From NCBI GenBank assembly GCA_937884485.1, contig CALGCG010000133.1:1-24136 (forward strand): 24,136 nt of DNA. Reading direction: 5' to 3'. The stretch's first letter is position 1. Each line of letters opens with the position of its first letter. The stretch comes from an uncultured Bacteroidales bacterium. Lineage in GTDB: Bacteria; Bacteroidota; Bacteroidia; Bacteroidales; P3. The notes beneath the pieces were generated by a model. The model did no database searches. It worked only from the letters and a program-made list of their open reading frames with translations, and was not told the DNA's origin. Positions 20,877 to 24,136 of this stretch are shown here, piece by piece. Both the position numbers and the translations under genes were made by a program.

Positions 20877-22157
20877 ATGCAGAGAGATACACAAATCTTC
20901 GACCTCATCCAGAAAGAGCGTGAGCGTCAGACCAAAGGCATCGAGCTGATTGCCTCCGAGAACTTCGTCAGCGACCAGGTGATGGAAGCCATGGGCTCCG
21001 TCATGACCAACAAATACGCCGAGGGCTATCCCGGCAAGCGCTACTACGGCGGTTGCCAGATTGTGGACCAGAGCGAGACCATCGCCATCGAGCGCGCCAA
21101 GAAGCTCTACGGTGCCTGCTGGGCCAACGTGCAGCCCCACAGCGGCGCACAGGCCAACATGGCCGTGTTCCTGGCCTGCCTCAACAGCGGCGACACCTTC
21201 ATGGGCATGGACCTCAACCACGGCGGCCACCTCTCGCACGGCAGCCCCGTCAACTTCAGCGGCATCAACTACCATGTGGTTGGCTACCAGGTGAAGGAAG
21301 AAACCGGCATCGTCGACTACGACGACATGGAGAAGAAGGCCCTCGAGCACCGTCCGAAACTCATCATCGGCGGCGGCAGCGCCTACAGCCGTGACTGGGA
21401 TTGGGCCCGCATGCGCGAAATCGCCGACAAGATCGGCGCCATCCTCATGGGCGACATCAGCCACCCCTCCGGCCTCATCGCCAAGGGCTACCTGAACAAC
21501 GCCGTGAAGTATTGCCACATCGTCACCACCACCACCCATAAGACCCTCCGCGGACCCCGCGGCGGTATGATCCTCATGGGTCAGGACTTCGACAATCCTT
21601 GGGGCAAGACCACCCCGAAGGGTGAGATTAAGAAGATGAGCGCCCTGCTCGACAGCGCCGTGTTCCCCGGCACCCAGGGCGGTCCTCTGGAGCACGTCAT
21701 CGCCGCCAAGGCCGTGGCCCTCGGCGAGGCCCTCACCGACAGCTACGACCAGTACATCCAGCAGGTGATGAAGAACGCCAAGGTCATGTCCGAGGCCTTC
21801 ATGGCCAAGGGCTACAAGGTCATCAGCGGCGGTACCGACAACCACCTGATGCTCATCGACCTGCGTCCCAAGTTCCCCGAGCTCACCGGTAAGGAAGCCG
21901 AGAACGCCCTCGTGGCCGCCGACATCACCATCAACAAGAACATGGTGCCCTTCGACAGCCGCAGCGCCTTCAAGACCAGCGGTCTGCGCGTCGGAACGCC
22001 CGCCATCACCACCCGTGGTCTGAAGGAAGCCGACATGCCCGTCATCGTCGACATGATCGACGAGGTGCTCTGCGCCCCGACCGACGAGGCCGTCCGCGCC
22101 AAGATCGCCGGCCAGGCCAACGAGATGATGCAGAACCGTCCGCTCTTCGCCTGGTAG
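20877..22157 (+). CDS. glyA: Serine hydroxymethyltransferase, 426 aa
   Basis: This cytoplasmic PLP enzyme converts serine and tetrahydrofolate to glycine and 5,10-methylene-tetrahydrofolate, the main source of one-carbon units. The sequence is full length. It has IELIASENFVS and YAEGYPGKRYYGGC near the N-terminus, VQPHSGAQAN, the substrate loop DLNHGGHLSHG, Asp193 in GDISHPSGLIA, and the Schiff-base Lys222 in TTTTHKTLRGPRGG. The GDISHPSGL variant differs from the E. coli DMAHVAGL form; as I recall it is usual in Bacteroidota. It has its own promoter and is followed by a terminator. Confidence 0.98.
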   Translation: MQRDTQIFDLIQKERERQTKGIELIASENFVSDQVMEAMGSVMTNKYAEGYPGKRYYGGCQIVDQSETIAIERAKKLYGACWANVQPHSGAQANMAVFLACLNSGDTFMGMDLNHGGHLSHGSPVNFSGINYHVVGYQVKEETGIVDYDDMEKKALEHRPKLIIGGGSAYSRDWDWARMREIADKIGAILMGDISHPSGLIAKGYLNNAVKYCHIVTTTTHKTLRGPRGGMILMGQDFDNPWGKTTPKGEIKKMSALLDSAVFPGTQGGPLEHVIAAKAVALGEALTDSYDQYIQQVMKNAKVMSEAFMAKGYKVISGGTDNHLMLIDLRPKFPELTGKEAENALVAADITINKNMVPFDSRSAFKTSGLRVGTPAITTRGLKEADMPVIVDMIDEVLCAPTDEAVRAKIAGQANEMMQNRPLFAW

Positions 22158-22186
22158 TATCCCGGTCGGCAGCGACAAAAAAATAA

Positions 22187-22210
22187 TGCCGGCAGGATGC
22201 CGGCGCTCCA
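22187..22210 (+). repeat. 24-bp dispersed palindromic repeat, copy 2 (diverged)
   Basis: It differs from the copy at 24051-24074 at 3 of 24 positions (core GCCGGCAGGATGCCGGC). It lies between glyA and its terminator. Confidence 0.75.
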
Positions 22211-22214
22211 CGAT

Positions 22215-22250
22215 AACCGCCGAGGGCCCGCGCCCCCGGCGGTTTGTTTT
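22215..22250 (+). terminator. glyA terminator
   Basis: Arms AACCGCCG (22215-22222) and CGGCGGTT (22237-22244), with further GC pairing inside, are followed by TTTGTTTT. Confidence 0.8.
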
Positions 22251-22320
22251 CATTTTTCTGGCCGATGGGGCAATATTCTGGCGTATGTTGCGTTATTGTG
22301 AAAAAAAAGAAGAATTGATG

Positions 22321-22800
22321 ATGAAGAAACTGTTTTTGTTTTTCGCCCTGATGGCGGGTATGGTATATGGTGCGCAGGCGCAGGTGAAAGTGTACGACGA
22401 GGAGGTCGACGCGATGGCGCAGATACGCGAGGCTGTGGACCAGGCGCGAGAGTCGGGCCGCTACGTGATGTGCCAGGTGGGCGGCAACTGGTGCCCGTGG
22501 TGCCTGCGGTTTGCGGAGTTCGCTACGAAGGACAGCGTCATTGCCCCGCTGATGGAGGAGAACTATGTCTACATTCACGTCAACTACTCGAAGCAGAACA
22601 AGAACCTGGAGGCGATGAAGTTCCTCGGCAATCCGGGCCGTTTCGGCTACCCGGCGTTCGTGGTGCTCAACGAGGAGGGGGTGCCCATCCACATCCAGGA
22701 GAGCGAGAGCCTCGAGGAAGGCAAGGGCTACAGCCGCCAGAGGGTGGAGAAGTTCCTCCGCCTGTGGAACCGTAAGGCTGTGGAGGCGGAGGTGAAATGA
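22321..22800 (+). CDS. Exported thioredoxin-like protein, 159 aa
   Basis: The protein begins with a signal peptide (MKKLFLFFALMAGMVYGAQA, then Q), so it acts in the periplasm or envelope. The mature part is a thioredoxin fold of the Thioredoxin_7/DUF255-like kind. The redox motif is CPWC (Cys58 and Cys61) in VGGNWCPWCLRF, and the later GRFGYPAFVVLNEEG holds the cis-proline. Such proteins reduce or form disulfides, or have chaperone roles, in envelope proteins. An ATG directly before this one (22318) could also be used. The partner proteins are unknown. No TAnnTTTG promoter is clear, so it may depend on read-through from glyA or on an unusual promoter. Confidence 0.88.
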   Translation: MKKLFLFFALMAGMVYGAQAQVKVYDEEVDAMAQIREAVDQARESGRYVMCQVGGNWCPWCLRFAEFATKDSVIAPLMEENYVYIHVNYSKQNKNLEAMKFLGNPGRFGYPAFVVLNEEGVPIHIQESESLEEGKGYSRQRVEKFLRLWNRKAVEAEVK

Positions 22801-22843
22801 ATCTGTGTGTGGCGCAAGCGCCACGCAGCAAAACAAATTCCAC

Positions 22844-22885
22844 TTGAATATTGGACATTAAACTTTGAACATTAAACCTTAGACT
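22844..22885. repeat. Heptad tandem repeat before galE
   Basis: Six in-phase 7-mers: TTGAATA, TTGGACA, TTAAACT, TTGAACA, TTAAACC, TTAGACT, followed by TTAAT and the ATG. They fill the galE leader. Confidence 0.85.
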
Positions 22886-22890
22886 TTAAT

Positions 22891-23985
22891 ATGAATATCC
22901 TGGTTACCGGGGGAGCGGGATTCATCGGCTCCCATACGTTGATAGAGCTTTACAAGGCCGGTCACACGGCTGTGGTGGTGGACAACCTGAGCAACTCGAA
23001 CCCCGAGTCGCTGCGGAGGGTGGAGGAGATTATTGGTGCCGGCGAGACGCCGGCGGTCCATATTCCGTTCTACGAGGTGGATATCCGCGACCGCGAAGGG
23101 CTGGAACGTGTCCTCGCCGAGCATAGGGTGGATGCCTGCATCCACTTTGCGGGACTCAAGTCGGTGAGTGAGAGCGTCGAGAAGCCGTGGGAATATTACG
23201 AGAACAATATCGGCGGTACGCTGACGCTGGTGGACGTCATGTGCCATCATGGCTGCAAGAACATCATCTTCAGCTCCAGCGCCACCATCTACGGCGACCC
23301 CGCGGAGATTCCCATCACGGAGAACTGCCCCAAGGGACTGTGCACCAACCCCTACGGCTGGACCAAGAGCATGCTGGAGCAGGTGCTGATGGACATACAG
23401 AAGGCCGACCCCGAGTGGAATGTGGTGCTGCTGCGCTACTTCAACCCCGTGGGTGCGCATCCCAGCGGCAGGATAGGGGAGAACCCCAACGGCATACCCA
23501 ACAACCTGATGCCTTACATCACCCAGGTGGCCGTCGGCAAGCGCAAAGAACTCGGCGTCTTCGGCAACGACTACCCGACGCCCGACGGCACCGGCGTGCG
23601 CGACTACATCCATGTCGTCGACCTGGCCGGAGCCCATGTCTGCGCCCTGAAAGTGTTCAGTGAGCAGTGTTTAGTGTTAAGTGATGCTACGCAGGACGGC
23701 GGCATCCAACTAAACACTAAACACTTAACACAAAACACTACTCATATATATAATATTGGTACGGGTCACGGCTACTCGGTGCTCGACATGGTGAAGGCCT
23801 TCGTCCGCGTCAACGGCGTCGATGTCCCCTACAGCATCAAGCCGCGCCGGGCCGGCGACATTGCCACCTGCTATTGCAACCCCGCAAAGGCCAAAGCCGA
23901 GTTGGGCTGGGAGGCCAAGTACGGCATCGACGACATGGTCCGCGACAGCTGGAACTGGCAGCGCCAGAACCCGGAGGGGTATTGA
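22891..23985 (+). CDS. galE: UDP-glucose 4-epimerase with two repeat-derived insertions
   Basis: This cytoplasmic NAD-dependent short-chain dehydrogenase interconverts UDP-glucose and UDP-galactose, supplying galactose units for surface sugars and the Leloir pathway. The N-terminus has the Rossmann motif GGAGFIGSHTL. Catalytic residues are in SSSATIYGD (Ser128-130) and NPYGWTK (Tyr155, Lys159). RYFNPVGAHPSGRIGE and GVRDYIHVVDLAGAHV are classic. The protein is 364 residues against about 338 for E. coli GalE. The extra length is two segments made of repeat DNA: residues 50-57 (AGETPAVH), which coincide with a 24-bp dispersed repeat, and residues about 255-284, which are a palindromic heptad tract. 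Both keep the frame open and all catalytic residues remain. Confidence 0.96.
   Translation: MNILVTGGAGFIGSHTLIELYKAGHTAVVVDNLSNSNPESLRRVEEIIGAGETPAVHIPFYEVDIRDREGLERVLAEHRVDACIHFAGLKSVSESVEKPWEYYENNIGGTLTLVDVMCHHGCKNIIFSSSATIYGDPAEIPITENCPKGLCTNPYGWTKSMLEQVLMDIQKADPEWNVVLLRYFNPVGAHPSGRIGENPNGIPNNLMPYITQVAVGKRKELGVFGNDYPTPDGTGVRDYIHVVDLAGAHVCALKVFSEQCLVLSDATQDGGIQLNTKHLTQNTTHIYNIGTGHGYSVLDMVKAFVRVNGVDVPYSIKPRRAGDIATCYCNPAKAKAELGWEAKYGIDDMVRDSWNWQRQNPEGY
23037..23060 (+). repeat. 24-bp dispersed repeat, copy 3, inside galE
   Basis: It differs from the copy at 24051-24074 at one base (core GCCGGCGAGACGCCGGC intact). It is read in frame as AGETPAVH. Confidence 0.85.
23653..23743 (+). repeat. Palindromic heptad insertion inside galE
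   Basis: The left arm is GTGTTCA, GTGAGCA, GTGTTTA, GTGTTAA (23653-23680). The right arm is ACTAAAC, ACTAAAC, ACTTAAC, ACAAAAC, ACTACTC (23709-23743). The arms are inverted copies with about 25 of 31 matches. The tract encodes about 30 residues and keeps the frame. Confidence 0.85.
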
Positions 23986-23992
23986 TGGGATT

Positions 23993-24020
23993 GTGTTTAG
24001 TGTTCAGTGTTTAGTTTAAG
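23993..24020. repeat. Heptad tandem repeat after galE
   Basis: GTGTTTA, GTGTTCA, GTGTTTA, GTTTAAG in phase. The units are the same as in the left arm of the repeat inside galE. Confidence 0.8.
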
Positions 24021-24050
24021 TGCTTGGTTTTTAGTGTGGTTTATATTTTT

Positions 24051-24074
24051 TGCCGGCGAGACGCCGGCGCTCCA
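24051..24074 (+). repeat. 24-bp dispersed palindromic repeat, copy 4
   Basis: Core GCCGGCGAGACGCCGGC, followed by GCTCCA. It is identical to copy 1 on the opposite strand. It lies between galE and its terminator. Confidence 0.85.
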
Positions 24075-24092
24075 TCATATTGACTGACACAT

Positions 24093-24119
24093 GGACTGCC
24101 ATTTTGGCAGTCCTTTTTT
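24093..24119 (+). terminator. galE terminator
   Basis: Arms GGACTGCC (24093-24100) and GGCAGTCC (24106-24113) form a perfect 8-bp stem, followed by six T. Confidence 0.95.
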
Positions 24120-24136
24120 GTTTGGTACACTTATTG

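Noticed and set aside
20871..22253. 460-codon minus ORF opposite glyA
   Set aside because: glyA is unmistakable on the plus strand; this is its shadow.

Overview
The window reads as chromosomal DNA of a Bacteroidales (Bacteroidota) bacterium. Evidence: TAnnTTTG-type -7 promoter elements, a groES-groEL pair with Bacteroidota-like sequence, many Bacteroidales-style lipoproteins, a FISUMP domain protein, and a secreted subtilase with a probable type IX secretion (T9SS) C-terminal domain. The family or genus cannot be fixed from sequence alone. Most of the window is GC-rich. Positions 1-3770 are clearly AT-richer and look like accessory DNA.

Layout. (1) 1-3211, minus strand: a tight three-gene accessory operon (unknown protein, FISUMP-domain protein, partial lipoprotein). 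(2) 3530-4527: a 41-bp tandem repeat block leading into a DUF6261-like gene. (3) 4634-5540, minus: an AbiEii-type nucleotidyltransferase and its small upstream partner, bounded by two nearly matching stem-loop terminators. (4) 5646-7684, minus: groEL and groES, with a 20-bp intercistronic stem and a candidate sigma-54 promoter plus palindromic operator upstream. (5) 8192-16126, minus: the most interesting part. Two paralogous operons each encode an ECF sigma factor, a one-TM small protein (candidate anti-sigma), a 138-residue exported protein and one or two large lipoproteins. Between them lie two tandemly duplicated lipoprotein genes. All four transcription units start with the same promoter type, TGTA(G/A)T, a 17-18 base spacer, then CGTT followed by an AT-rich TATA. 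This suggests one ECF-controlled surface-lipoprotein regulon. (6) 16213-19113, plus: a 966-residue secreted S8 peptidase. (7) 19193-19387: a 195-bp palindrome built from 11-bp units, between converging genes. (8) 19462-20754, minus: an outer-membrane beta-barrel. (9) 20877-23985, plus: glyA, a thioredoxin-like exported protein, and galE.

Repeats are the second theme. Short tandem repeats of period 7, 8, 9, 11 and 41 bp fill many gene junctions, and a 24-bp palindromic repeat occurs four times. Two of these repeat types also lie inside galE in frame. Each adds residues that GalE relatives, as remembered, do not have. A heptad tract also forms part of the coding sequence of one candidate anti-sigma protein.

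No tRNA, rRNA, CRISPR array or transposase was recognised. All family names come from reading motifs; no database search was run.
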